Assembly: GCA_016930015.1 (NCBI GenBank)
Contig: JAFGHR010000124.1
Span: 32,411 to 96,410 of the forward strand
DNA from: Anaerolineae bacterium
GTDB taxonomy: Bacteria; Chloroflexota; Anaerolineae; Aggregatilineales; Aggregatilineaceae
Direction of reading: 5' to 3'
Length of the DNA: 64,000 bases
Shown here: positions 37,779 through 47,599 of the stretch, piece by piece
Layout: each line of letters begins with the position of its first letter
Numbering within the stretch: position 1 is the first letter of the stretch
Notes under the pieces: generated by a model
What the model was told of the DNA's origin: nothing
Seen by the model: only the letters and a program-made list of their open reading frames with translations
Database searches by the model: none
Translations under genes and position numbers: made by a program

Positions 37779-38687
37779 TCAGACGGTGGGCCGGACCATT
37801 GCCAGCCCTTCGGCCAATACCTGGCGCGTGGAATAGGCCGGGCGCCAGCCCGCCGCGCGGAGCCGGGCCGTGTCCAGGTGTCCACTACAATATAAGGCCC
37901 GCACCCACCCGGACGAGCGCCGAAAACCGCGCAAACGCAGCCAGCCGCGCAGCGCCAGCCACGGCAGCGGCACGCATACACGCGAACACCCAACCAGCGC
38001 CGCCACATCACGCACCGGGCAGCCGTCATCCGCTGCAACATTATACACGCCCGGCAGATCATGCCTGATCGCCAGCCAAAACGCCGCCACCAGGTCGTCT
38101 TCGTGCACCGCCTGAATCCGGTGTTCTGTATGCCCGCAAGCCAGCACCGGGCGGCTGGCCAGGTAGCGCATCGGTGTTGATTCGTGCGGGCCGCACACCC
38201 ACGCCGACCGCAGCCGCGTGATCGTGGTGCCCGGCTGCGCCAGGGTATCCACGTAATCCGACAGCAGCGCCAGCGACCGCGCATAGGGGCTGGCCTGGTG
38301 CCCGCGCACCGGCAGCGTCTCCGTGATCGGAACACGCGGCTGCGGCCCATAAACAACCATGCTGCTGCCGGTGATTATTTTCGGCACACCAGCGGTGATC
38401 ATCGCCCGTAGAATATATTTTCCATCTTCGACCAAACGCATCGTGGCACTACGCCCGGACAACCAGCCCTGCACACCACCCAGGACCACAGCAGCATCAA
38501 CGCCGTCTAAAACCGAGGTCCACTCCGGGCGGCGCAAGTTAGCCCGCACAAACCGTATACCCGGCACCAGCGGGCGGCAGGCCCGATCATCCAGGCCAAT
38601 CACTGTCTCAACCGCCGGTTCGGCCAGCAGCCGTTCTGCGACCAGACGGCCCAAACTGCTTGCCACACCGGTTACCAACACGCGCAT
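37779..38687 (-). CDS. NAD-dependent epimerase/dehydratase (SDR)
   Basis: MRVLVTGVASSLGRLVAERLL...; epimerase-like layout. Confidence 0.82.
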   Translation of the reverse strand: MRVLVTGVASSLGRLVAERLLAEPAVETVIGLDDRACRPLVPGIRFVRANLRRPEWTSVLDGVDAAVVLGGVQGWLSGRSATMRLVEDGKYILRAMITAGVPKIITGSSMVVYGPQPRVPITETLPVRGHQASPYARSLALLSDYVDTLAQPGTTITRLRSAWVCGPHESTPMRYLASRPVLACGHTEHRIQAVHEDDLVAAFWLAIRHDLPGVYNVAADDGCPVRDVAALVGCSRVCVPLPWLALRGWLRLRGFRRSSGWVRALYCSGHLDTARLRAAGWRPAYSTRQVLAEGLAMVRPTV

Positions 38688-38707
38688 GATCATCCCCCAC
38701 AATAACA

Positions 38708-38745
38708 GGCGGGCCAGGAGATGGCTTTCTTGCTCCTGGCCCGCC
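38708..38745 (-). terminator. long perfect hairpin between infB and the epimerase gene
   Basis: GGCGGGCCAGGAG-loop-CTCCTGGCCCGCC, 13-bp stem, weak U-tract. Confidence 0.5.
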
Positions 38746-38792
38746 AATGGTACTGCATCTATGGGCGCATTTCAAAACAACTCACGTCAGGG

Positions 38793-40574
38793 TTAGTTTA
38801 CCCGTTCGCGCACGTAGAATTCAATCCGGTCACCCGGTTGGAAGTTGTGGAACCCATCCAACCCAATCCCACACTCAAAGTCGGTACGCACTTCGCGTAC
38901 ATCCTCCTCAAAACGCTTCAGGCTGCTCACGCTGACGTTTTCCGTCAACACCTCGCCCTTGCGCCGGACACGTGCCCTGGCATTACGGCGGGCTACACCT
39001 TCCAGCACGTATGATCCGGCGATATTACCGATGCGCGGCACACGGATGACGCGGCGCACCTCGGCTACGCCAACCACTTTATCGGCGTATTCCGGCTCAA
39101 GCAAGCCGCTTAGCGCGAGTTCCACGCTCTCGATCAACTTGTAGATGATGTTGTAAGTGTGGATATCCACGCCCATCGATTCGGCCTGCCGTCCAGCCAC
39201 CGGGTCAGGATAGGAGTTAAACCCGATGATGATCGCGTTTGACGCCGCTGCAAGGTTCACATCGTTTTCGGTAATACCGCCCACGTCGGCGTGCAGCACG
39301 CGCACTTTCAGGTCGCCCACTTCGACGTTCTCAACCGAATTAACTACCGGTTCAAGTGAGCCATCCACGTCCACTTTGATGATCAGCAGCAGTTCTTTAG
39401 CTTCACCTGCCAGGAACCGGCTGAAAATGTCTTCCAGGGCCACCCTTGGCGGCGCTTCTATCGCCCGGCGGACATCCGCGCGGTGCATCTCTGCCGTGGC
39501 GCGTGCGTCCTTGATATCGCTGACCACTTCAAACATGTCGCCAGCGTGGGGCGGCTGGCTAAGCCCCATGACCGATACCGGCGTCGATGGCCCGGCCTGT
39601 TCAATCTGATTCCACGACTGGTCGAACATCGCTTTGATACGGCCATACGTTTCGCCCGCGATCACCACGTCACCGCGCTTGAGGGTACCGTTTTGGACCA
39701 ACAGAGTCGCCACCGGACCGCGCCCGCTCTCGGTACGCCCTTCCAGCACCGTGCCCGCTGCCGTATGGTTGGGGTTCGCCCGAATATCGGTTTCGTCCGC
39801 TACCAGCAGAATCGCTTCCAACAGGTCATCAATGCCGATCTCGGTCTTGGCGCTGACGGGTACAACCAGCGTATCACCGCCCCATTCATCGGGCTTAAGC
39901 CCCAGTTCGTCAAGCTGCTGTTTGACGAACTCCGGGTTGGCGTTGGGCCGGTCAACTTTATTCAGCGCCACCACAACCGGCACCCGTGCAGCCATCACAT
40001 GTGCCAGCGCTTCACGCGTGGTCGGCATCACGCCATCGTCCGCGGCCACGACCAGCACGGCGATGTCGGCTCCCTGAGCGCCACGCGACCGCATTGCGGT
40101 GAATGCCTCGTGGCCGGGTGTATCCAAAAAGGTAATGAGCCGGTCGTCGCACAACACCTGATACGCGCCGATATGTTGTGTTATGCCACCGACTTCGCCT
40201 TCCTGCACTTTGGTGCGCCGGATCACGTCGAGCAGCGAGGTTTTGCCGTGATCAACATGACCCAGCACGGCCACGACCGGCGGGCGAACGACCAGCGATG
40301 CCTCGTCATCTTCGGCATACAACTGGCGCCACTGAGGGAGCTTAGCGGCTTCTTCGTCTTTATCGAGTTCGGGCGGCTGTTCGGGGTGAGCATCGTAGCC
40401 CATCCCATCGAGCACAATCGCCGCCGTGTCAAAATCGATTTGCTGGTTGATCGAGGCCATGATCCCGTTGCTGATGAGTTCTTTCATCACGTCAATCGGG
40501 CTGGCCTGCATCAGGTCCGCCAGTTCGCGCACCGTGATAAAATCGGGAATTTCGATTATTTGTTTGTCTTTAGG
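38793..40574 (-). CDS. infB: translation initiation factor IF-2 (short form)
   Basis: GHVDHGKTSLLDVIRR, VGGITQHIGAY, DTPGHEAFTAMRSRGAQGADIAVLVVAADDGVMPTT. Confidence 0.97.
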   Translation of the reverse strand, partial: PKDKQIIEIPDFITVRELADLMQASPIDVMKELISNGIMASINQQIDFDTAAIVLDGMGYDAHPEQPPELDKDEEAAKLPQWRQLYAEDDEASLVVRPPVVAVLGHVDHGKTSLLDVIRRTKVQEGEVGGITQHIGAYQVLCDDRLITFLDTPGHEAFTAMRSRGAQGADIAVLVVAADDGVMPTTREALAHVMAARVPVVVALNKVDRPNANPEFVKQQLDELGLKPDEWGGDTLVVPVSAKTEIGIDDLLEAILLVADETDIRANPNHTAAGTVLEGRTESGRGPVATLLVQNGTLKRGDVVIAGETYGRIKAMFDQSWNQIEQAGPSTPVSVMGLSQPPHAGDMFEVVSDIKDARATAEMHRADVRRAIEAPPRVALEDIFSRFLAGEAKELLLIIKVDVDGSLEPVVNSVENVEVGDLKVRVLHADVGGITENDVNLAAASNAIIIGFNSYPDPVAGRQAESMGVDIHTYNIIYKLIESVELALSGLLEPEYADKVVGVAEVRRVIRVPRIGNIAGSYVLEGVARRNARARVRRKGEVLTENVSVSSLKRFEEDVREVRTDFECGIGLDGFHNFQPGDRIEFYVRERVN

Positions 40575-40733
40575 CATGGAATTCGCGGCCACATTGCCAT
40601 CTCTCGGCAATCAGCGCCGCTCAGCCTCCTTTCGTTTTCTGGCAAAGAACGAGTTCAAGTGCCGCCCGCCGCCTTACCAGAACGATTGTAAACTACACTG
40701 AGGGAAGATTCCAGACCAAGTGACCGTTTTTTC

Positions 40734-41024
40734 TCAGTCGTTCGGTCCAGGCTGTGCCACCCGTATCCGTTTGCGATCGGCTTCGGTAAGCGTCGTGCGT
40801 AGCGCTTTTTCAAGTACGTCGGTTTCCAATGCACGGTCCCAGCACTCACGCTGGCTGCACAAATATGCCCCTCGCCCGTTGCGCTTGCCGGAAGGGTCGA
40901 CGTGTACGCCATCGTCTGGCGTACGGACAAGGCGCGTAAGTGTTCGTTTATCCGTTGTTGCACGGCAGACCACACAGGTTCGCTGTGGGACACGCCGCCG
41001 TTTAGACGACTGTTTTGTCTTACT
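40734..41024 (-). CDS. ylxR: YlxR-family (DUF448) RNA-binding protein
   Basis: RTCVVCRATTDKRTLTRLVRTPDDGVHVDPSGKRNGRGAYLC. Confidence 0.92.
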   Translation of the reverse strand, partial: SKTKQSSKRRRVPQRTCVVCRATTDKRTLTRLVRTPDDGVHVDPSGKRNGRGAYLCSQRECWDRALETDVLEKALRTTLTEADRKRIRVAQPGPND

Positions 41025-41038
41025 CATCGACCACCAAC

Positions 41039-43027
41039 TCAGTCGAGGAATTCTTCCCACTCGTCACGCTTACGGCTGCCTTTGCGGCGGCGCTTGACTA
41101 CGACTTCGCCACGTTCCTCATCAAAGACCAACTGCTGCCGCTTTTGCTTGGATTTCTGCTTTTTGCGTTCCTCGTCGTCGCCGTCCTCGTACAAGTCCGT
41201 ATCCCAATCATCCGGCCTAAAAGACCTTACAACCGGTTTGACTTCGTCCGGAACGGCAGCGGGCATCGGTTTTAACGAAGTCAGGGGTTCGGGTTCAATT
41301 TCTGCTCCAAGCTCAATCTCTGCTTCGGGCTCAATAAACGCGGGCAGCACGGCTTCGGCCTCAATGTCAGCCGGTTCCGGTTCAAGACCAACGGCCTCAG
41401 CTTCTTCCGCCTCGGCTGCTTCCATCTCTGGCGCGATCTCGTCAACGGCTTCTAGAGCCGCCACTTCATCACGCGTCACAGCCTCACCATCAACCGCAGG
41501 TTCTTCAACTTCGGCTTCTTTTTCTGCCTGGCCCAAGATCACCAGATCATCCAGCGCGTACCGGATCGCGTCCATCGCGTCATCACCGGCCCCGCCCTGC
41601 TTCAGCCTCTGCACCAGCGCATCTTCATCGGCGAGCATACGTATCATCAACTCGCCCACGTCATCAACCCGCGACAGCGCCCGGTTGATATCGTCGTCAA
41701 GCTCCAACTCGCGAATGTTCATCTCAAAAGCACGTGCTGGGACCAATGCCCGGATCGCGTTCATCGCAGAGCGCCGTTCTTCACGCGCGGCTTCACGCGT
41801 GTCGAGTAGCATCCGTTCACCCATTTTAACGAAGTCAGTCAGGGTGCGGTATTCTTCAGGTTGAATAGGCCGGTTTGCCGCCTTTTTGCTCATAATGCGC
41901 TCGATCTCGTCAACCAGATCGGGCTGTTCCTGCTTCAATGTCAGCAGCGGCGGCTCATCCAGCAGCCTGAACGCCTCGCTGGCAGCCTCGGACACACTCT
42001 TGATGTCAATTCGCCAGCCAGTCAGCTTAGCCGCCAGACGTGCATTCTGTCCTTCGCGGCCAATCGCCAATGACAACTGGTCATCGGGCACGACTACGGT
42101 CGCGGTACGCCCGGTATCCAGGTCTTCTTCAAGCAGCATATCGCTGACGCGCGCCGGGCTGAGCGCTTTACTGATAAACTGGGCGGGCTCGGCATTCCAT
42201 TCAATTACGTCGATCTTCTCATCGCTGAGTTCTTTGACGATATTTTGAATGCGGATACCCCGCATGCCCACGCATGCCCCAACCGGGTCTACACCTTCTT
42301 GCAGCGCGGCAACCGCCACCTTAGAACGGTGCCCGGCTTCACGTGCGATGTTTTTGATCTCGACCTGGCCGTTATAGATTTCGGGCACTTCGTATTCGAG
42401 CAACCGCCGCAGCATGTTTTTGTGGGCACGGCTGACAATGATCTGCGGGCCGCGGCTGTTCTTTTTAACCTCAACCACATACGCCCGCACCTTGTCATGG
42501 TGGCGGTAACGTTCGCCCGGAATCTGGTGAGCACGCGGCATAATGGCTTCGGCTCGCCCCAGGGAAATCGTAATCGCGCCGCTGGTGACACTTTGCACCG
42601 TGCCGGTTACAAGATCACCTTCACGTTCGACAAATTCATCGTACAGCGACTCGCGTTCAGCCTCGCGGATGCGCTGCAAGATAACCTGTTTGGCGGTCTG
42701 TGCGGCGATACGCCCAAAGTTATTTGTTGTCTCAACCGGCATCATCACGGTATCACCGATCTCGGCCTCAGGGTAGCGCAGACGCGCATCTTCGAGCGCG
42801 ACCTCGGTCTGTTCGTTTTCGACCGATTCGGTCACTTCTTTTTCAAGCAAGATTTCCGATGCGCCGGTGGGGTCAATACTCGCCTCTACGCGCTGATTGG
42901 ATGAGATGTTTGAGTCGCGGCGGTACGCCGATACCAGGGCTTGCTCCAACGCCTCCAACACCACTTCGCGCGATAGAGCTCGCATTTCGACAATTTCATT
43001 AAAAGCCAGGGTGAAATCACTCTTCAT
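41039..43027 (-). CDS. nusA: transcription termination/antitermination factor NusA with long acidic C-terminal extension
   Basis: NusA N-terminal/S1/KH motifs ([49 protein letters not shown]), then Glu/Ala-rich tail. Confidence 0.96.
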   Translation of the reverse strand: MKSDFTLAFNEIVEMRALSREVVLEALEQALVSAYRRDSNISSNQRVEASIDPTGASEILLEKEVTESVENEQTEVALEDARLRYPEAEIGDTVMMPVETTNNFGRIAAQTAKQVILQRIREAERESLYDEFVEREGDLVTGTVQSVTSGAITISLGRAEAIMPRAHQIPGERYRHHDKVRAYVVEVKKNSRGPQIIVSRAHKNMLRRLLEYEVPEIYNGQVEIKNIAREAGHRSKVAVAALQEGVDPVGACVGMRGIRIQNIVKELSDEKIDVIEWNAEPAQFISKALSPARVSDMLLEEDLDTGRTATVVVPDDQLSLAIGREGQNARLAAKLTGWRIDIKSVSEAASEAFRLLDEPPLLTLKQEQPDLVDEIERIMSKKAANRPIQPEEYRTLTDFVKMGERMLLDTREAAREERRSAMNAIRALVPARAFEMNIRELELDDDINRALSRVDDVGELMIRMLADEDALVQRLKQGGAGDDAMDAIRYALDDLVILGQAEKEAEVEEPAVDGEAVTRDEVAALEAVDEIAPEMEAAEAEEAEAVGLEPEPADIEAEAVLPAFIEPEAEIELGAEIEPEPLTSLKPMPAAVPDEVKPVVRSFRPDDWDTDLYEDGDDEERKKQKSKQKRQQLVFDEERGEVVVKRRRKGSRKRDEWEEFLD

Positions 43028-43101
43028 GGTCGTTCTGTTCTATTCCCATCGGGTCTCTTTGGATTCGTCCGTTTGCCTGCGGAGCTGGGCATATACAACG
43101 A

Positions 43102-43122
43102 AAAGTGGGGGGAGCCCACTTT
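43102..43122 (-). promoter_or_regulatory. hairpin in nusA leader
   Basis: Minus strand AAAGTGGG-ctccc-CCCACTTTTCGTT in the 5' leader. Confidence 0.5.
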
Positions 43123-43148
43123 CCTCTTCGGAGATATCAACTAAGTAA

Positions 43149-43177
43149 AGTATATCATGCCCGATCTGCTTTAGCAA
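43149..43177 (-). promoter_or_regulatory. sigma70-like promoter for nusA operon
   Basis: Minus strand TTGCTA - 17 nt - TATACT. Confidence 0.55.
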
Positions 43178-43229
43178 GAGCGGCATTTGCCTAAAGTTAC
43201 TTTTCTTTGGGCAACAGGCCGTATCACTG

Positions 43230-45014
43230 TCAGATTACACGGTCTGCTTCCACGTGTGATGTTACCCAGGCCAGCACATCATCCAGCGGCACGATCGTGC
43301 GATCTTTTTCAGCGCGGAGTTTGGCTTCGACGCCGCCGTTCGCCAGCGATTTTTTGCTGACAGCCAACCGCAGCGGCACCCCGATCAGGTCGGCATCGGT
43401 GAATTTTACGCCCGGCGACTCCTGGCGGTCGTCCAGCAGCACGTCAAACCCGGCAGCCCGCAGATCGTCGTACAGCCGGGCCGCCGTCTCGGCGAAAACC
43501 GGATCACCGCCAATGGTAAGCAGGTGTACATCGAACGGTGCGACACTCGCGGGCCACATGATCCCCCAGTCGTCGTGGTGCGCCTCAATGATGGCGCCCA
43601 TCAGCCGCTCCAGGCCGATCCCGTAGCTGCCCATCACGGCCAGGTGCTCGACGCCGTGTTCATCCTGGTAAGTCACGCCGAGCGCTTCGCTGTAACGCGT
43701 GCCCAGCCGGAACAGGTGTCCCAGTTCGATCGCCTGGGTGACGCGCAGCGTCCCATTTTTGCAGCGGGCGCAGGTCGCGCCGGTGTACGCCGCCGCGATA
43801 TCGGCGACAAAGGCCGGGTCGAAGTCACGCGGGACGTTCACGCCGGTCATGTGATACCCTTCGTCATTGGCACCGGCCACGAAATTCGCCCCGACCGTCA
43901 CCGAACGGTCAGCCAGCACCGTGATATCGGCGGTCAGGCCCAGCGGGCTGGCGTAACCCGGCACGGCTCCCGTCGCCAGGATTTCGTCATCCGTGGCCGG
44001 GCGCAGCGTACCGCCGCCTAATGCATTCGTTACCTTAATTTCGTTCACTTCCAGGTCACCGCGAATCACGACAAACACAAACGTATCCGGCTGGCCGTGT
44101 CGCTCATTCTGACCGTGTCGCTCATTCTGACCGTGCCGCTCATTGACAAAAAACACGGCCTTGAGCGTCTGCGCAGTCGGCACACCGATAAAATCGGCTA
44201 CCTCCTGGATCGTTTTACAGTCCGGCGTCGCGACTTTTTCCACAGGTTGCAGCGCGACCGGGGCCGGATCGTCCAGCACAAACTGCGCGACCTCGACATT
44301 GGCCGCATACCCGCAGTGATCACACACGACAAACTGGTCTTCGCCCTGGTCGTGAGCCATCATCATTTCGTGACTCGCGCTGCCACCCATCGCGCCGGTA
44401 TCGGCCTCAACCGTGACCACATCCAGCCCGACCCGCGCAAATATACGCTGGTAGGCGTCATACAGGCGGCTGTACGCGCGTTCGCTCGCGGCCTCGTCCA
44501 CATCGAACGTGTACGAGTCTTTCATGGTGAACTCGCGCAGCCGGATCAGGCCGCCGCGGGCGCGCGGCTCGTTGCGGTACTTGGTCTGTATCTGGTAGAC
44601 GTGCTGCGGAAGCTGTTTGTAACTGTCAATCTCGCGGGCAGCGATCATGGACACGATTTCTTCGTGCGTGGGACCTAACACAAACTCGCGTCCTAACGCG
44701 GAGTCACCCCCGCTGACTCCCCTGGTGAACGTTTGCAGCACCGGTCCGAACGTGTTCCAACGCCCGGACGCCTGCCAGATGTCGGCGGGCTGGACCACCG
44801 GCAGCCGCACTTCCTGGCCACCGGCAGCGTCGAGTTCCTCGCGCAAAACAGCTTCGATCTTGCGGATCACACGCCAGCCCAACGGCATCAGCGCATAGAT
44901 TCCCGCCGCCACCGGGCGCACCAGTCCAGCCCGTACCGCGAGCCGGTGATTAACCATTTCCGCATCTGCCGGAGCATCCCGCAGCGTGCGCGTAAATAAA
45001 TCGGTGAGTCGCAT
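43230..45014 (-). CDS. proS: prolyl-tRNA synthetase
   Basis: Class II aaRS: LAVRAGLVRPVAAGIYALMPLGWRVIRKIEAVLREELDAAGGQEV, REFTMKDSYTFD, MGSYGIGLERLM. Confidence 0.97.
   Translation of the reverse strand: MRLTDLFTRTLRDAPADAEMVNHRLAVRAGLVRPVAAGIYALMPLGWRVIRKIEAVLREELDAAGGQEVRLPVVQPADIWQASGRWNTFGPVLQTFTRGVSGGDSALGREFVLGPTHEEIVSMIAAREIDSYKQLPQHVYQIQTKYRNEPRARGGLIRLREFTMKDSYTFDVDEAASERAYSRLYDAYQRIFARVGLDVVTVEADTGAMGGSASHEMMMAHDQGEDQFVVCDHCGYAANVEVAQFVLDDPAPVALQPVEKVATPDCKTIQEVADFIGVPTAQTLKAVFFVNERHGQNERHGQNERHGQPDTFVFVVIRGDLEVNEIKVTNALGGGTLRPATDDEILATGAVPGYASPLGLTADITVLADRSVTVGANFVAGANDEGYHMTGVNVPRDFDPAFVADIAAAYTGATCARCKNGTLRVTQAIELGHLFRLGTRYSEALGVTYQDEHGVEHLAVMGSYGIGLERLMGAIIEAHHDDWGIMWPASVAPFDVHLLTIGGDPVFAETAARLYDDLRAAGFDVLLDDRQESPGVKFTDADLIGVPLRLAVSKKSLANGGVEAKLRAEKDRTIVPLDDVLAWVTSHVEADRVI
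44091..44144 (-). repeat. 3 x 18-bp in-frame tandem repeat within proS
   Basis: CTGGCCGTGTCGCTCATT / CTGACCGTGTCGCTCATT / CTGACCGTGCCGCTCATT encoding (NERHGQ)x3. Confidence 0.9.
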
Positions 45015-45046
45015 TTTCTCCTCCTGTACACGTATCGCAGACACAT

Positions 45047-45078
45047 AAAAAACCGGCGCCGGGAATGTCCGGCGCCGG
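45047..45078 (-). terminator. intrinsic terminator upstream of proS
   Basis: Minus strand CCGGCGCCGGacattcCCGGCGCCGGTTTTTT. Confidence 0.8.
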
Positions 45079-45133
45079 TGTATGCGCGTTATGTTGTTTT
45101 AGCCCTGGCTTTCAGGCTGTATTCACGCAGGCA

Positions 45134-45217
45134 TCACCCAGCCGACCACTCGCGACGGTTGATTTCGCTATGGGGGCTGCTAGGGGCCGGGATGCCAAAA
45201 CGTGTTTGTGTGTTCAT
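45134..45217 (-). CDS. candidate 27-aa leader peptide of proS (MNTQTRFGIPAPSSPHSEINRREWSAG)
   Basis: ATG about 8 nt downstream of -10 TAGTAT (leaderless geometry); three Pro codons; terminator about 55 nt downstream of its stop. Confidence 0.3.
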   Translation of the reverse strand: MNTQTRFGIPAPSSPHSEINRREWSAG

Positions 45218-45224
45218 GTGTTTC

Positions 45225-45253
45225 ATACTACGCGACTTTCTGCGGCCTGTCAA
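45225..45253 (-). promoter_or_regulatory. sigma70-like promoter upstream of proS leader
   Basis: Minus strand TTGACA - 17 nt - TAGTAT. Confidence 0.6.
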
Positions 45254-45310
45254 CGATTCGGCGGAGCGATCACGTGCTAAACAAGCGCCTGCTGACGGAG
45301 CAAACATGGT

Positions 45311-47434
45311 TCAGGATGTTTTGTCATTATCGGGATCAAGTGACAAGTTCTGTTTACACACCGTCTGCGCCTGGGTTGCAAAGTATTCCATAAGTGTACG
45401 GTGACGGAAGATAAAACCACCACCAACCTGTCGCATTAAATGGCGTTCACAAACATATTTCAAGAACTTGGCGTAGTTACGAGGTGCGACCTCAAAATGC
45501 CAAAGGAATATACGAAGAGAAAAATGTTGAATAACAACTAATCCACCATAGTACAACGCCAAGATAAGCCCAACAAATGCTCCAATAGCCAATCCTGCCC
45601 CTACCCCAACAGTCATACCGAACAACACTCCACCGATCAATCCGCCACCCAATACCCCACCAAGCCCACCTAAGATCAACGCAATAGAAAAAACAGAAAT
45701 CACCATAGATGTCAGCATAACCAACCGAGCGCTACGTAATGAACTCCAGATACCTTGATTTGGTACAGTTCGTTGCTCAATCATTTCGTGTGTGATTCCA
45801 TTGTCAAGTACAACAAATAGTCCATAGACCAACAAAAACACGGGACCAACACCTAGCCCAACCAACATTCCCCCATCTTTCGCAATGTACAACACACTAA
45901 TCAGTCCGATAACAAATACACCACCCAACCCGATCACCAAGCGAGAGACTGAAACTGAACGCACATTCGCCCAAGACCATTTGAGTCGCTCAGTCAATGC
46001 AATTTGATTCACTTTCCAAGCAACAGAAAGTCCTCCGAAAACCGAAAAAAGTGAACCCAGGATCAACGCACCAATTATCCCGGCGATTAGTCCGCCGAGC
46101 ACTGCAAAACCTAACCCGAAAACAAGCCCGATTATGAATAGGACAAAAAATTTATATCGTTTACACCATATAGGTGTGCCAAGCCAATCAGGTTGCAATT
46201 CCTCGATGTAGAATACTGGCAAATTGCGAGCCATCATTTTGTACGCTAGCCAAGCAAGATAACAACGGGTCTGCTGATGGGTATACTCTAGCTGATGATT
46301 CCCTGAACGAAGACAACGCACAATATAGCGGCAAAACAGATGATCATGTTGTGCTTTTTCGGTGGGAAAGCTAGCGATTTGCTCTAAGGATACTCCAGCA
46401 TAGGCAATAGCCATGATATTCAGCAACAACGGAGATGTACTGAACTCGCGTAGGGTTTTATTTTGTGTCACAGCACGTGAAAGAGCTTTCCACTCTTCCC
46501 CTAACTGTCCGAGGTATTCTCTGGTCTGCACGAGTGTCAGCGGCTTCAAACAGATAGCGCTTTGCAAGTGAAGTTTCTCGGCAAGCTCCGTATATTCCTG
46601 CCTGCGACTGCACACGACAATACCATTATCAGCCCAATCATGACCAGGCTGCCAAAAGTCACTGATCGCCTTAACACAAGCATCCCTACAATGTAGTGGC
46701 ACTTCGTCCAAACCGTCGAGTAAAAAGAACAAATCGCCGTTGGCGATGCAACGTTTACCAAACCCACGGGACACACGATAGTCGATAAGCAGACGTTCAA
46801 CCAGCCAGTCTTCGAGTTTTTTCGGGCATTTTTTCGCCCAAGACGCGAGATTGAATACTACGGGAACCGGTAACGAATGATCCGCTTCAGCACGGTCGAG
46901 TAGGTCTTTGGCTAATTCGAGCAATGTCATTGTTTTACCAGAACCGGGTTCGCCTAGTATTAGCAAAGCTCGTCCTTTACGCCTGAACAATTCTGTAATT
47001 TTCGTGCCCGAATCCAGCAAGATCGTTTCGCTTCCCTTGCGATGAAATTCTCGTTCGATTTGAGTTTCAACAACTTCTGGAACATGCATTCCTTCAAGGT
47101 CTAACCACACGTCACCAATGCGAGAACGTTCAAACACTCCTTCGATCCAATGCTCACGCACTTTAGCCGACAAATGGCCTAATTCATCCGAACAATTCGG
47201 TTTTCCTTGAAGCAAAACATCATCCTGTTTGACTTGTTTCTGGTAATTTTTTAGCCAAGTCACAAGAGACGACAAACCTGCTATCGCTAATTTCAGTACC
47301 TCGACGATATCCCAGGTCAAGCCATTGATCAAACACAGCAGGACAGCCGGAATCATCGCTATGATAAAAATAACTATCAAAACATTGAGAAAGGCTATAC
47401 CCACTTTTCGCGGAGAAAGCATACTACTCTCCAT
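45311..47434 (-). CDS. NACHT-domain STAND NTPase with N-terminal TM and C-terminal multi-TM region
   Basis: Walker A LLILGEPGSGKTMTLLELA, Walker B LFFLLDGLDEVP, C-terminal FIFRHRTLMEYFA; several Gly-rich TM segments. Confidence 0.85.
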   Translation of the reverse strand: MESSMLSPRKVGIAFLNVLIVIFIIAMIPAVLLCLINGLTWDIVEVLKLAIAGLSSLVTWLKNYQKQVKQDDVLLQGKPNCSDELGHLSAKVREHWIEGVFERSRIGDVWLDLEGMHVPEVVETQIEREFHRKGSETILLDSGTKITELFRRKGRALLILGEPGSGKTMTLLELAKDLLDRAEADHSLPVPVVFNLASWAKKCPKKLEDWLVERLLIDYRVSRGFGKRCIANGDLFFLLDGLDEVPLHCRDACVKAISDFWQPGHDWADNGIVVCSRRQEYTELAEKLHLQSAICLKPLTLVQTREYLGQLGEEWKALSRAVTQNKTLREFSTSPLLLNIMAIAYAGVSLEQIASFPTEKAQHDHLFCRYIVRCLRSGNHQLEYTHQQTRCYLAWLAYKMMARNLPVFYIEELQPDWLGTPIWCKRYKFFVLFIIGLVFGLGFAVLGGLIAGIIGALILGSLFSVFGGLSVAWKVNQIALTERLKWSWANVRSVSVSRLVIGLGGVFVIGLISVLYIAKDGGMLVGLGVGPVFLLVYGLFVVLDNGITHEMIEQRTVPNQGIWSSLRSARLVMLTSMVISVFSIALILGGLGGVLGGGLIGGVLFGMTVGVGAGLAIGAFVGLILALYYGGLVVIQHFSLRIFLWHFEVAPRNYAKFLKYVCERHLMRQVGGGFIFRHRTLMEYFATQAQTVCKQNLSLDPDNDKTS

Positions 47435-47528
47435 GTTTTACACGGGGACACAAAATCATTATACAACAACGTAATTCAGAGGAAATATGCGCGTGAGTGG
47501 GAAGGGAACACGATAAAAATCGATATCA

Positions 47529-47570
47529 AAACCGCCGGATCAGACAAACGCATCCCCTAATCCGGCGGTT
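47529..47570 (-). terminator. intrinsic terminator after the Agl23/NHL gene
   Basis: Minus strand AACCGCCGGAT...ATCCGGCGGTTTTGAT. Confidence 0.55.
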
Positions 47571-47599
47571 ATTATCTCGTTTGAGGCCCCACAGATCAA

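Noticed and set aside
39483-40691. 402-aa plus-strand ORF opposite infB
   Set aside because: Antisense shadow of IF-2
45050-45260. T-box riboswitch upstream of proS
   Set aside because: No AGGGTGGNACCGCG T-box sequence before the terminator
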